NCBI RefSeq assembly: GCF_900327775.1
Contig: NZ_OUMZ01000006.1
Span: 372,001 to 436,000 of the forward strand
Direction of reading: 5' to 3'
From: Roseovarius sp. EL26
GTDB lineage: Bacteria; Pseudomonadota; Alphaproteobacteria; Rhodobacterales; Rhodobacteraceae
DNA: 64,000 nucleotides
The translations under genes and the position numbers were made by a program. The notes beneath the pieces were generated by a model that saw only the letters and a list, made by a program, of their open reading frames with translations, did no database searches and had not been told where the DNA came from. Shown in pieces: positions 43,191 to 52,092 of the stretch. Numbering within the stretch: position 1 is the stretch's first letter; every line of letters begins with the position of its first letter.

Positions 43191-45365
43191 ATGAGTAACT
43201 CAGGTCGAAAAACACCCCGTCTTGTGGCGGACAAGCGTACAACGGCGTCGAAAAAGGCGACGAAAAAGAAGCCTGCGAAAAAGAAAAAGGCAGCGCCTAA
43301 GCGGAAAACCCGTGCAAAGCGTAAACCTATTACCGGCGGCAACATGGTGACACGGTTCTTCCGACGCATATTTCGCTGGGTGTTTGGGCTGATCTGGGCA
43401 GTGACTTGGAGAGTTACGGCTGTGGTTACGCTTGTCGTTGGAATCGCGGTGGCGCTGACGTATGTCACCCTAGAGGACGTTGACACTTTATTGGATGGGC
43501 GCGCGCGGGGATCTGTAACCCTGATGGATCGTCATGGAGAGGTCTTTGCATGGCGCGGCGATCAGTTTGGCGGTGTTATCACCGCGCAAAACGTCAGCCG
43601 CCATCTGAAAAACGCAGTTGTCGCGACCGAGGACCGGCGTTTTAAATATCACATTGGGGTCGATCCGATCGGGATCGCCAGCGCCGTTAGGATCAACCTG
43701 CGCGAAGGCCGCGGGCCGTTGCAGGGGCACGGTGGTTCAACGCTGACACAACAGACTGCCAAGTTGTTGTGCTTTGGGAATGAATATGACGAGGCTGAGT
43801 GGGACTCTGAGGCGGATTACAATGCTGATTGTCGCCGCGGGTCGCTGACACGTAAGGCCAAAGAGGCGATCTACGCCATGGCGATGGAGGTGAAATACTC
43901 CAAAGATGAAATTCTGTCGATCTATCTGAATCGGGCATATCTTGGCGGAGGGGCGTTTGGGGCTGAAGCAGCCGCACAACGGTATTTCGGCAAAGGTGCC
44001 GCGCAACTGAACATTGGAGAAAGCGCGATGCTGGCCGGGCTATTGACCGCGCCTTCGACAAACGCCCCGACCAACAATCTGGAGCGATCACAAAATCGAG
44101 CCTCGGTTGTGGTCGGCCTGATGCGTGATCAGGGATATATTTCTGCAACAGATGCTGCGACCGCAATCGCCAGCCCAGCGGTGCTCAGTGATGCCGCCGA
44201 GGCTCAAGCAGGGGGCTATTTTGCCGATTGGGTCATGGCGACCGCACCGCAGTATTTCACCCGCGACACGACTGAAGATGTCGTGATCCGCACCACTTTG
44301 GATCCACGCCTGCAAAAGGCTGCGGAAGAGGCGTTAAAAACTGTATTCGAAACCAAAGTACGCGAAGGTTCCAAGGCGCAGGCCGCAATTGTCATTATGT
44401 CCGCCGACGGCGCGGTGCGCGCCATGGTGGGCGGGCGCAAAAGCAAGGTCTCAGGCGCTTTCAATCGGGCGACACAGGCCAAGCGTCAAACAGGATCGGC
44501 CTTCAAGCCGTTTGTCTATGCCACCGCGCTTGAACTGGGTGAACGGTTTGACACAATTGTCGTGGATGAACCTTACTGTCTGAATATTCCGGGCTCTGGC
44601 AAATGGTGCCCCAAAAACTACAACCGAAAGTTCGCCGGTCCCGTGACCCTGACTTATGCCTTGCAGCACTCATTGAACATTCCAGCGGTGAAGGTGGCCG
44701 AACGATCCGGCCTTGATCTGGTGCGTCGTGTCGCCAGCGACTTCGGTATCGAAAGCGATCTGGCCGCAGGTCCGGCGCTGGCCTTGGGTGCATCCGAAAG
44801 CACATTGGTCGAGATGTCCGGGGCCTATGCCGGGATCCTGAATGGCGGCTCTTCCGTGACACCTTACGGCTTGGTTGATCTGCGCCTGCAGGGCGATGAT
44901 GAGCCGCTGATGACCACCGAAGGTGGGATTGGCGAGCGGGTCATCCGTCAGGCCGCCGCGCAAGAGCTGATGTATATGATGAACAAGGTTGTCACCAGCG
45001 GCACGGGCAAACGGGCAAATCTTCCTGATCGTCAGGCAGCTGGTAAAACCGGCACAACGCAATCCGCGCGCGATGCATGGTTCCTGGGCTTCACCGCGGA
45101 TTATGTCGCCGGCGTGTGGATGGGGAACGATGACAATAAACCACTGTCAGGGGTCACTGGCGGCGGCCTGCCTGCCGAGATTTGGCGCGAAACTATGGTC
45201 CGCGTGCACGAAGGCCTGCCCGCGCGCCCGCTACCAATGGTGGCACCCAAACCAAGCCGGAAAGCGGCGCAGCCCACTCAGCCACGGACCCAAAAACAGA
45301 AAAACCGGCGCAAAAAACGCGACAGCATAATCGAAAACGTAATCCGGGATATTTTTGGGCAATAA
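43191..45365 (+). CDS. Class A penicillin-binding protein 1A-like (transglycosylase/transpeptidase)
   Basis: 724-residue bifunctional cell-wall synthase. A Lys/Arg-rich cytoplasmic tail of about 50 residues precedes one membrane helix (about 64-92). The GT51 domain has catalytic Glu147 in ATEDRRFKYHIG and GGSTLTQQTAK. The transpeptidase domain has Ser436-x-x-Lys439 in TGSAFKPFVY, SLN (494-496) and KTGT (619-622). An insertion with Cys194 and Cys214 follows the TLTQQTAK block and may form a disulfide in the periplasm. The C-terminal tail is Pro/Lys/Arg-rich. Single gene, divergent from amt. Confidence 0.95.
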   Translation: MSNSGRKTPRLVADKRTTASKKATKKKPAKKKKAAPKRKTRAKRKPITGGNMVTRFFRRIFRWVFGLIWAVTWRVTAVVTLVVGIAVALTYVTLEDVDTLLDGRARGSVTLMDRHGEVFAWRGDQFGGVITAQNVSRHLKNAVVATEDRRFKYHIGVDPIGIASAVRINLREGRGPLQGHGGSTLTQQTAKLLCFGNEYDEAEWDSEADYNADCRRGSLTRKAKEAIYAMAMEVKYSKDEILSIYLNRAYLGGGAFGAEAAAQRYFGKGAAQLNIGESAMLAGLLTAPSTNAPTNNLERSQNRASVVVGLMRDQGYISATDAATAIASPAVLSDAAEAQAGGYFADWVMATAPQYFTRDTTEDVVIRTTLDPRLQKAAEEALKTVFETKVREGSKAQAAIVIMSADGAVRAMVGGRKSKVSGAFNRATQAKRQTGSAFKPFVYATALELGERFDTIVVDEPYCLNIPGSGKWCPKNYNRKFAGPVTLTYALQHSLNIPAVKVAERSGLDLVRRVASDFGIESDLAAGPALALGASESTLVEMSGAYAGILNGGSSVTPYGLVDLRLQGDDEPLMTTEGGIGERVIRQAAAQELMYMMNKVVTSGTGKRANLPDRQAAGKTGTTQSARDAWFLGFTADYVAGVWMGNDDNKPLSGVTGGGLPAEIWRETMVRVHEGLPARPLPMVAPKPSRKAAQPTQPRTQKQKNRRKKRDSIIENVIRDIFGQ

Positions 45366-45468
45366 TAGGTCCAGGCCAATTGGCCAGATGCTTGATGTGT
45401 ATATCGTCAGTATCGGCGTGGCCGTGTTTCTTAACCGTTGAGTGTTGTGAAACTTGTGCAACGCGATC

Positions 45469-45726
45469 TCAACAGTGGAATACGTACTCGTACATATTGA
45501 AATCCGTTACGGACGGCAGTGCTGAATGATAGGTCGCGCTGGGGCAAACTTCCTGAGCTTGTTCAATCATCCTCTTTGTGGGAGTTGCGGTTTGGCCATG
45601 CTTTTTGTCTGCAAGAATAGTTACTTGTCCACCGCCAACTTTGTAAATCGTCCCCGGAGTGTCTTCAGACACGGGCGCGCATGCCAACAGTAATGACAGT
45701 AATAGCGACACAGAAATTGTTCTCAT
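45469..45726 (-). CDS. Small lipoprotein, function unknown
   Basis: 85 residues with a lipoprotein signal (MRTISVSLLLSLLLAC, lipobox LLAC, Cys16) and a short mature part containing GTIYKVGGGQVTILADK and two more cysteines (in QEVCPSA and at the extreme C-terminus, FHC) that could pair. No family recognised. The ATG at 45726 begins the signal peptide; the frame is open upstream without such features. Convergent with the penicillin-binding protein gene; about 190 nt downstream of the mla operon end. Confidence 0.75.
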   Translation of the reverse strand: MRTISVSLLLSLLLACAPVSEDTPGTIYKVGGGQVTILADKKHGQTATPTKRMIEQAQEVCPSATYHSALPSVTDFNMYEYVFHC

Positions 45727-45870
45727 GAAAGATCCGTTCTGGGTGAAAAGGGGCCGATATTGACGTGATATCATTAATTCCAAGGTCCATGCCAGCCTCG
45801 GGTGCACAGAAAAACCGAAGCGTCGAATTTATCTCGTATCGCAGGCCAACAGAGTTTTGCGCATGATCAT

Positions 45871-45898
45871 AAAAAACGCCCGGAGAATATCCGGGCGT
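45871..45898 (-). terminator. Intrinsic terminator of the mlaA-mlaC operon
   Basis: On minus, a perfect 9-bp stem ACGCCCGGA/TCCGGGCGT (45890-45898 with 45876-45884) and a 5-nt loop are followed by six U (plus-strand A at 45871-45876), 20-50 nt after the mlaC stop. Confidence 0.92.
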
Positions 45899-45920
45899 CA
45901 TGACATTCGTATGGCTTGCG

Positions 45921-46523
45921 TTAGCCTGCTTTTTTCAGGTCGGCGATCATCTTGTCGATGTTGCCTTTATTTTTATCCAGTAACGATCCAATTTCAGTAC
46001 GCTCTGTCAGGCGCAGGCTGATGCCTTCGATGACCATATCGAAAAACAAATCTTTGCCCGAACGGTCCGAAACCAGAAAATTGACGTTAAACGGTGCAGA
46101 GCCGCGCAGATAAACCAGTGATTTCACTTCCTGCCAGGATTTGACCTTGCGGGTGCCTTTGACCTCGATCCGGCCGCCAACGAATTCGTTGAACCGTTTA
46201 CCGTATTTGCGGGCAATGTAGCCTTGAAAGGCTTTGGTGAAATTGCGCATCTGAGATTTGCTTGCGGTTTTTGCCGCAGGGCCAAGGGCAGAACGCGCGA
46301 TAATGTTCACATCTGCATAGCGGCTGAAAATCCGCTCAAAGTCCTTGATCATCGAATTCAAAGACTTGCCAGAGGCGATAACTTTGTTGATTTCGCCAAC
46401 AACCTTGTTGACCAGCGCCTCGGCCTGAGCATCGGTCAACGCCAATGCTGGAAGCGGCAGGCTTGCCACGGCTGCGGCCATTGCGGTGCCAATTACAGCA
46501 CGGCGGGAAAGTTCGCTATTCAT
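45921..46523 (-). CDS. mlaC: MlaC/Ttg2D-family phospholipid-binding periplasmic protein
   Basis: 200 residues. The N-terminal signal MNSELSRRAVIGTAMAAAVA has a twin-arginine (SRRxVI) motif, so Tat export is possible. The mature part fits the MlaC/Tol-Tol-Ttg2 family: VNKVVGEINKVIASGKS, FERIFSRYADVNIIARSALG, RNFTKAFQGYIARKYGKRF and WQEVKSLVYLRGSAPFNVNFLVSD. MlaC shuttles phospholipids between outer-membrane MlaA and the inner-membrane MlaFEDB complex. The start overlaps mlaA by 8 nt. The MlaFEDB genes are not in this window. Confidence 0.92.
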   Translation of the reverse strand: MNSELSRRAVIGTAMAAAVASLPLPALALTDAQAEALVNKVVGEINKVIASGKSLNSMIKDFERIFSRYADVNIIARSALGPAAKTASKSQMRNFTKAFQGYIARKYGKRFNEFVGGRIEVKGTRKVKSWQEVKSLVYLRGSAPFNVNFLVSDRSGKDLFFDMVIEGISLRLTERTEIGSLLDKNKGNIDKMIADLKKAG

Positions 46524-47346
46524 TGGTGTCCTCACTAACTTCACTATCACTATATGGGTCGCCATACGGATCACCGCTAGGGGAGCCATATGGATCATCA
46601 TAAGGATCAAGATAGGCACCCTCACCTTCTTGTCCTAATGTGTATTGGCGATTTTGTAGATAAAGTGACCGACTTGCTGCGTAACTATCTGCACTTTCGT
46701 ACAAAATTGAATCGATCGCATCCGCATATCGACCGCGCCGTGCGACATTGGCCGACAACGCGGCCCCCGTACCATAAAGATTGTTGGGATAAGCCAGCAA
46801 ATAGGTGATCGGGTTGGTGAAAATGTCTACAATCATTCCGGCGGTATCTCGCTCGGTTGAGGGGCCGAGGAAAGGCAGTTCAACATAAGCGCCTTGTTTT
46901 ACGCCCCAGACGTGTAAGGTTTCGCCAAAATTGGTATTGGTTGGCTGTGCCATGTTCAGTTCGGTTGCAGGGTCGAAAAAGCCAGCAAGTCCCACCGTTG
47001 AATTCACCAAGAAGCGGCCCGTGTCCTGAAATGCGCCACGCATGTTGAGCTGCAGTATGTTGTTCACAATATCGCTTGGGATTGCGAGGTTGAAGGCAAA
47101 TCGACCAATTGCAGTTTCTGGATCATCCGGCAAGAAATCGCTATATCCCTTGCCAGCAGGCCGATACAAATTCCGGTCGACGCTTTTGTTAAAGGCGTGG
47201 ATTTGCCGGTTGCGTTCCTCATAAGGATCAAAGGGCGCACCAGCGACGTGGTCAGCACCGGGGCTTGCGCATGCGGTTAGCAGCGAAACGCTGATCAGGG
47301 CCAGGGCGGCGCATGCGCGCTCTTGCAAAAAAGTAGATATATTCAT
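46516..47346 (-). CDS. mlaA: MlaA/VacJ outer-membrane lipoprotein
   Basis: 276 residues. A lipoprotein signal ends in lipobox LTAC (Cys26), after which comes the MlaA domain: DPYEERNRQIHAFNKSVDRNLYRPA, FAFNLAIPSDIVNNILQ, DTGRFLVNSTVGLAGFFDPA and GVKQGAYVELPFLGPS. MlaA removes misplaced phospholipids from the outer leaflet and passes them to MlaC. The last ~35 residues are a repetitive Asp/Pro/Gly/Tyr tail (DPYDDPYGSPSGDPYGDPY), unusual for the family and possibly low-complexity. First gene of the mlaA-mlaC pair, with the promoter at 47429-47457. Confidence 0.94.
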   Translation of the reverse strand: MNISTFLQERACAALALISVSLLTACASPGADHVAGAPFDPYEERNRQIHAFNKSVDRNLYRPAGKGYSDFLPDDPETAIGRFAFNLAIPSDIVNNILQLNMRGAFQDTGRFLVNSTVGLAGFFDPATELNMAQPTNTNFGETLHVWGVKQGAYVELPFLGPSTERDTAGMIVDIFTNPITYLLAYPNNLYGTGAALSANVARRGRYADAIDSILYESADSYAASRSLYLQNRQYTLGQEGEGAYLDPYDDPYGSPSGDPYGDPYSDSEVSEDTNE

Positions 47347-47428
47347 GATCAGATAACAACCACGGTTAGAGTGTTCAGGCCGCTACATAAACGATTAGGC
47401 GAAATATCACAGCTTTAATTCTTGTCAC

Positions 47429-47465
47429 TATATATTGATGTGATGCCGGGGTCACAATAGTGACC
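47429..47465 (-). promoter_or_regulatory. Promoter of mlaA with an overlapping dyad
   Basis: On minus, TTGTGA (47452-47457) and TATATA (47429-47434) are 17 bp apart. The -35 is embedded in the palindrome GGTCAC-AATA-GTGACC (47450-47465), which could be an operator. The region is shared with the divergent ridA-like gene. Confidence 0.4.
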
Positions 47466-47612
47466 AGAGAATCCATTTGTAATTTATTGTAATGCGCAGG
47501 CCTTCATCGGTATCCGGGCCGACAAAATCTGTATTTGTGTTCGTTTTGCGATTTTCTTTGTTTGGCGGATTGGATAGCGTCCAGCTGAATTTGAACTCTG
47601 GAGGGTTGAGAA

Positions 47613-48074
47613 ATGGGAACGTTCGAAACAAAACTGGCTGAAATGGGTGTTACTCTGCCGGATGCACCGGCACCTGCCGCGAATTATGTGCCTTATATGC
47701 AGGTCGGTGATATCGTTTATGTATCGGGCCAGATCTCAAAAGGTGACGATGGTCTGATTGTAGGAAAAATGGGCGATGACATGAGCACTGAGGCCGGTGC
47801 TGAGGCGGCAAAGGTTTGTGCGATCGCCCTGTTGGCGCAAGTCAAGGCTGCTTGTGGTGGCGATCTTGACCGTTTGGTGCAAGTGATCAAGTTGACTGGT
47901 TTTGTGAATTCGACAGCTGATTACACTGATCAGCCTCAGGTCGTGAATGGGGCCTCAAACTTCATCGGCGAAGCACTGGGAGATGTTGGCAAGCATTCGC
48001 GTTCAGCTGTTTCCGCGGCCTCTTTGCCATTTGGTGTTGCCGTTGAAATCGAAGGTATTTTCCAGATCAAATGA
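47613..48074 (+). CDS. RidA/YjgF-family protein
   Basis: 153 residues of the RidA/YER057c superfamily, in the longer YjgF-like subgroup: NYVPYMQVGDIVYVSGQISK, EAAKVCAIALLAQVKAACG, GFVNSTADYTDQPQVVNGAS and RSAVSAASLPFGVAVEIEGI. The subgroup often lacks the Arg105 needed for enamine deaminase; here the equivalent RSAVSAASLP does keep an Arg-Ser-Ala stretch, but activity is uncertain. The ATG is preceded by GGAGGG. The stop overlaps the GDPD start (ATGA), so the two are co-expressed. Confidence 0.9.
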   Translation: MGTFETKLAEMGVTLPDAPAPAANYVPYMQVGDIVYVSGQISKGDDGLIVGKMGDDMSTEAGAEAAKVCAIALLAQVKAACGGDLDRLVQVIKLTGFVNSTADYTDQPQVVNGASNFIGEALGDVGKHSRSAVSAASLPFGVAVEIEGIFQIK

Positions 48075-48838
48075 TGCCACTGCCAGAGGCATTCCGCCAG
48101 ATACCGATCGCCCATCGGGCCTTGCACGACAAGGTGGATGGGCGACCTGAAAATTCGCGCGCAGCGATCCAAGCCGCCATAAATGCGGGCTATGGGATCG
48201 AGATCGATCTGCAAATGTCCAGTGATGGGCAGGCCATGGTTTTTCATGACTATGATCTGTCTCGATTGACTGGTGAAAAAGGCAAAGTTCAACAGCTTAG
48301 CGCAGCGGAGCTGGGTTGCGTCATCCTGAGTGGCAGCGATGAGGGCGTACCCGGCTTTGCCGAAATTCTGGACCTTGTGGCTGGGCAGGTTCCCTTGCTG
48401 GTGGAACTCAAAGATCAACACGGCAAGATGGGCGAAACCGACGGCGTGCTGGAACAGGCTGTTGCCCGTGATCTGGCTGGATACGATGGCCCCGTGGCCC
48501 TGATGTCCTTCAACCCGCATCCTGTTGCCCGGTTGGCGGAGCTGTTGCCAGAGGTGCCACGCGGTTTGGTGACCAGTGGTTACCGCATGGTGGATGAGCC
48601 GCATCTATCAGCCAAAACACGCCGCCATTTACGCGACATCCCGGATTATGATCGATGCAAGGCTTCTTTCATCTCGCACCAATGGTCTGATCTGGCTCGT
48701 TCGCGTGTGGCCGAGCTGAAGTCCGCGGGTGCTACGGTGTTGTGTTGGACAGTGAAATCCGCAAAGGATGAGGCCAAGGCACGTGAGATTGCGGACAACG
48801 TGACCTTTGAGAAATATCTCGCACAGCATCCTGACTAA
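48071..48838 (+). CDS. Glycerophosphodiester phosphodiesterase family protein
   Basis: 255 residues, TIM-barrel GDPD without a signal peptide, so cytosolic. The catalytic region is IAHRALHDKVDGRPENS with the His-Arg pair, then GIEIDLQMSSDGQAMVFHD giving the metal Glu-x-Asp and the general-acid His. LLVELKD and VLCWTVKSAKDEAKAREI are the later barrel strands. It cleaves glycerophosphodiesters to glycerol-3-phosphate and an alcohol. The start overlaps the RidA-like gene's stop by four bases. Confidence 0.93.
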   Translation: MMPLPEAFRQIPIAHRALHDKVDGRPENSRAAIQAAINAGYGIEIDLQMSSDGQAMVFHDYDLSRLTGEKGKVQQLSAAELGCVILSGSDEGVPGFAEILDLVAGQVPLLVELKDQHGKMGETDGVLEQAVARDLAGYDGPVALMSFNPHPVARLAELLPEVPRGLVTSGYRMVDEPHLSAKTRRHLRDIPDYDRCKASFISHQWSDLARSRVAELKSAGATVLCWTVKSAKDEAKAREIADNVTFEKYLAQHPD

Positions 48839-48865
48839 GAAACGCAGAATGGGGCAGGGGGCCGC

Positions 48866-50053
48866 GTGAGCGAAGACGAGATCATCATAACCCGCCACGG
48901 AACGCTCGCCTCAATCGGACAAGAAGATTGGGACGCTTGCGCCTGCCCCGAGGCGCAAGAGGGTTCACGCCCCGCAGATCCTTTTACTACCTATCGCTTT
49001 CTCAAGGCGCTGGAGGACAGTGGGTCGGTCGGCCCCGGCACTGGTTGGGAAGCTCATTACCTGACAGCTGAACAAAACGGCCAGGTGATCGCCTGCGCCC
49101 CGCTTTATGCAAAGGGTCACAGTCAGGGCGAGTATATCTTTGATCATAACTGGGCCCATGCCTGGGAACGGGCTGGAGGGCGGTATTACCCCAAGCTCCA
49201 GATTGCTGTGCCGTTCACCCCGGTCACCGGACGACGGTTTTTAACCCGCCCGGGGTGCGAACAAGCCGGTCAACAGGCGCTGGCGCAGGGGGCGATCCAG
49301 CTGACCCGGCAAAATGGCTTGTCATCTCTGCACGCCACGTTTTGCGATGCTGATGAATGGCACGCAGGGCCTGATCTGGGCTTGATGCAACGAACGTCGC
49401 AGCAATTTCATTGGATCAACGAGGGCTACAGCAGCTTTGATGATTTTCTAGGGTCTCTGAGTTCACGTAAGCGCAAAAATATCCGTAAAGAACGTGCCAC
49501 TGCCAACGATTTCGGCGGCGAGATTGTCACGTTGACGGGGGATGGGATCAAACCCCATCATTGGGATGCGATCTGGGAATTCTATCAGGACACTGGGGCT
49601 CGCAAATGGGGACAGCCTTATTTGACGCGGGCGTTCTTTGATATCGCGCATGACACGCTGCGCGATGACATTTTACTGGTGCTTGCGCTGCGCGATGATC
49701 AACCCGTTGCCGGGGCGATGAACCTGATTGGGCGATCAGCACTTTATGGCCGGTATTGGGGCTGTGTTGAGCATCACGCCTGCCTGCATTTTGAATTGTG
49801 CTATTATAGGGCGATGGACTTTGCGATTTCCCATCGCCTGCAACGTATTGAGGCCGGTGCACAGGGGGAACACAAACTGGCACGCGGATATTTGCCAGTG
49901 AATACCTATAGCCTGCACTGGGTGGCGGATGACGGGTTTGCTGAGGCGATACAAAGCTATCTGCTGGCCGAACGCGACGCAGTGGAACAGGATATTGAGA
50001 TCATGACGGAATATGGACCGTTCCGGAAACCAAATGTGGAGGACCACGAGTGA
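48866..50053 (+). CDS. COG3146/DUF482 GNAT-like acyltransferase
   Basis: 395 residues of the COG3146 family, sometimes named peptidogalycan biosynthesis protein, with a GNAT-like double fold related to Fem aminoacyltransferases. Blocks seen: [74 protein letters not shown] and [30 protein letters not shown]. The biochemical role is not established. The start is GTG at 48866 behind GGCAGGGGG, 27 nt after the GDPD gene. The stop overlaps the next start (GTGA). Confidence 0.9.
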   Translation: MSEDEIIITRHGTLASIGQEDWDACACPEAQEGSRPADPFTTYRFLKALEDSGSVGPGTGWEAHYLTAEQNGQVIACAPLYAKGHSQGEYIFDHNWAHAWERAGGRYYPKLQIAVPFTPVTGRRFLTRPGCEQAGQQALAQGAIQLTRQNGLSSLHATFCDADEWHAGPDLGLMQRTSQQFHWINEGYSSFDDFLGSLSSRKRKNIRKERATANDFGGEIVTLTGDGIKPHHWDAIWEFYQDTGARKWGQPYLTRAFFDIAHDTLRDDILLVLALRDDQPVAGAMNLIGRSALYGRYWGCVEHHACLHFELCYYRAMDFAISHRLQRIEAGAQGEHKLARGYLPVNTYSLHWVADDGFAEAIQSYLLAERDAVEQDIEIMTEYGPFRKPNVEDHE

Positions 50054-50346
50054 CCGAGAAATTAAGCGATACCGCCCGGAAAACCACGTTAACACCATTG
50101 CAAGAGACGGGTTGGTCTGTTGTCGAAGGACGCGACGCGATCAAGAAGGAATTCAAATTCAAAAGCTTTATTGAGGCTTTTGGTTTTATGACCCGCGCCG
50201 CGATCTGGGCCGAGAAATGGAACCACCATCCAGAATGGTTCAATGTATACAATCGGGTCGAGGTGGTGCTGACCACACATGAGGTTGATGGACTTAGTGC
50301 GCTTGACGTTAAACTGGCACGCAAAATGGACAGCCTAACAGAGTGA
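50050..50346 (+). CDS. phhB: Pterin-4a-carbinolamine dehydratase
   Basis: 98 residues with the family active-site pattern: [27 protein letters not shown] (the His-His-Pro-x-Trp segment) and [21 protein letters not shown]. It dehydrates 4a-hydroxytetrahydrobiopterin in pterin recycling, and relatives act as transcription cofactors (DCoH). No aromatic amino-acid hydroxylase is nearby. The start is GTG 50050, overlapping the stop of the COG3146 gene by four bases, so it is translationally coupled to it; the pairing has no obvious metabolic logic. Confidence 0.93.
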   Translation: MTEKLSDTARKTTLTPLQETGWSVVEGRDAIKKEFKFKSFIEAFGFMTRAAIWAEKWNHHPEWFNVYNRVEVVLTTHEVDGLSALDVKLARKMDSLTE

Positions 50347-50350
50347 TGAT

Positions 50351-51097
50351 CTAAACTGGTTTGGCTTCGGGCTTGGGCTTCGGTTTGAGCACCTCAAGCG
50401 GTTTTCTTACCGTTTCGCGCAATCCGGGTCCGGATGGCGCCTGAACCCGCTTGCTGGCCTGTACGATCAATACGCCGCCCGAGACGACAACAGACAGTTT
50501 TCCACCAAACGTTTCCCACATCCCAGCAGTTTTGAGCCAAAACCCTTTGTTTGACGGTGGTTGATAGAGGGCCGTGGCGTGGCGTTCAGGCAGGAAACTA
50601 TGTTCTTTGAGTTGTGCCTCCAGTTGAGATTGCGAATAGGGGCGACCAAAGCCAAATGGCGTCTTGTCTGAGCGCGACCACAGCCCCGCCCGGTTGGGCA
50701 CCACAAACAAGGCCGAGCCACCCGGACCTAGAACGCGCCAGCACTCTTCAAGCAGGGCGGTGGGGTTTTCTGAGGTTTCCAACCCATGCATGATCAAAAG
50801 CTTGTCCAGGCGCCCGGTTTCAATCGGCCAAAGCGTTTCTTCGCACAGAACCGAGATATTTGGCCCATCTGAGGGCCAGCCGATCACCCCTTGAGGTGCA
50901 GGCATCAATGCAATCACCCGGCGGGCATCGGCCAGATAGGGCCGTAGAAAAGGCACTGCAAACCCGTATCCAGCAACGGTTTGACCCTTTGATTCGGGCC
51001 ACAATTTTGCCAGCTCTGCGCGCACAGTTTTTTGCACCGCCCGGCCAAGCGGGCTGCGGTAATAGAAGTTTCTCAAATCCTGCACATCAAGATGCAT
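50351..51097 (-). CDS. Class I SAM-dependent methyltransferase-like protein
   Basis: 248 residues with a methyltransferase fold: the N-terminal [21 protein letters not shown], a motif I region [18 protein letters not shown] that lacks the canonical GxGx[44 protein letters not shown] and a Pro/Lys-rich C-terminal tail. The weak glycine loop means SAM binding is less certain than usual, but the rest is typical of the methyltransf_11 group found beside gloB in Rhodobacterales. Divergent from gloB with about 60 nt between starts. Substrate unknown. Confidence 0.82.
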   Translation of the reverse strand: MHLDVQDLRNFYYRSPLGRAVQKTVRAELAKLWPESKGQTVAGYGFAVPFLRPYLADARRVIALMPAPQGVIGWPSDGPNISVLCEETLWPIETGRLDKLLIMHGLETSENPTALLEECWRVLGPGGSALFVVPNRAGLWSRSDKTPFGFGRPYSQSQLEAQLKEHSFLPERHATALYQPPSNKGFWLKTAGMWETFGGKLSVVVSGGVLIVQASKRVQAPSGPGLRETVRKPLEVLKPKPKPEAKPV

Positions 51098-51160
51098 TGC
51101 GGTCCGGCCTGTGATCGGTCAGTCTTCACCTTAACAGTAACCATAAAATGGGGAAACATC

Positions 51161-51928
51161 ATGGCCTTACAAATCGAAACGATTCCCTGCCTGTCTGACA
51201 ATTATGCCTTTTTGGCTCATGATGCCGAGACCGGACAAACCGCTGTTATTGACGTGCCTGAGGCCGCCCCGATTCTCGCCGCATTGGAACGCACAGGCTG
51301 GACGTTAAGTCATGTTTTTCTGACTCATCACCATTATGACCACGTCGATGGCCTTACCGAACTTCTGGCTGCTGCTCCAGCCACTGTGATTGGTGCCGCA
51401 GCAGATGCACATCGTTTGCCGCCGCTTGATGTGGCTGTAGGCGAGGGCGATTCTGTTGCGGTCGGATCACAAACGGGTCATGTCTTGGATGTTTCTGGGC
51501 ATACGGTTGGGCACATCGCCATCCATTTTCCAGAAAGCTCAGTAGCGTTCACTGCTGATAGCCTCATGGCGCTGGGCTGCGGCCGCGTCTTTGAGGGCAC
51601 GATGCCTCAAATGTGGGAAAGTTTACAAAAGCTTGCGGCATTACCACAGGATACTGTCATTTACTCTGGTCATGAGTACACTCAATCCAATGCGCGCTTT
51701 GCCCTAAGTGTGGATCCAGAGAACGAAGCGCTTCAGAAGCGGGCGGCTGAGATTGACGCGGCACGCGCTGAAAACCGCCCGACCGTGCCATCAACTTTGG
51801 CTGAAGAACTGGCAACAAATCCGTTCTTGCGCGCCGGGAATTCCATCCTCCAAGCCCAACTTGGGATGGAGGGTGTGGATGCTGAGACAACTTTTGCGGA
51901 AATTCGGCAGCGAAAAGACCGCTTTTGA
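51161..51928 (+). CDS. gloB: Hydroxyacylglutathione hydrolase (glyoxalase II)
   Basis: 255-residue metallo-beta-lactamase-fold enzyme hydrolysing S-D-lactoylglutathione to D-lactate and glutathione. The binuclear metal site starts with T-H56-H57-H58-Y-D60-H61 in LTHHHYDHVDG, followed by SGHTVGHIAIHFP, FTADSLMALGCG and YSGHEYTQSNARFAL. The C-terminal helical glutathione-binding part ends in TFAEIRQRKDRF, the typical glyoxalase II tail. The ATG at 51161 gives the family N-terminus MALQIETIPCLSDNYAFL; the frame upstream is open but unrelated. Confidence 0.96.
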   Translation: MALQIETIPCLSDNYAFLAHDAETGQTAVIDVPEAAPILAALERTGWTLSHVFLTHHHYDHVDGLTELLAAAPATVIGAAADAHRLPPLDVAVGEGDSVAVGSQTGHVLDVSGHTVGHIAIHFPESSVAFTADSLMALGCGRVFEGTMPQMWESLQKLAALPQDTVIYSGHEYTQSNARFALSVDPENEALQKRAAEIDAARAENRPTVPSTLAEELATNPFLRAGNSILQAQLGMEGVDAETTFAEIRQRKDRF

Positions 51929-52092
51929 TAAACAAAATCACTTTATTCCGCACACTGTTGGGGAATTTGAACGAATTTGAACAGAAAAGCCTTGAAGCTG
52001 CGGCTATATCGACCAAACTTTAAGACATGAGGCCTAAGGTTGGGCACATAAGTACCATAACGTCCCGACCCAGATCAGAAGGAGCCCCAGAC

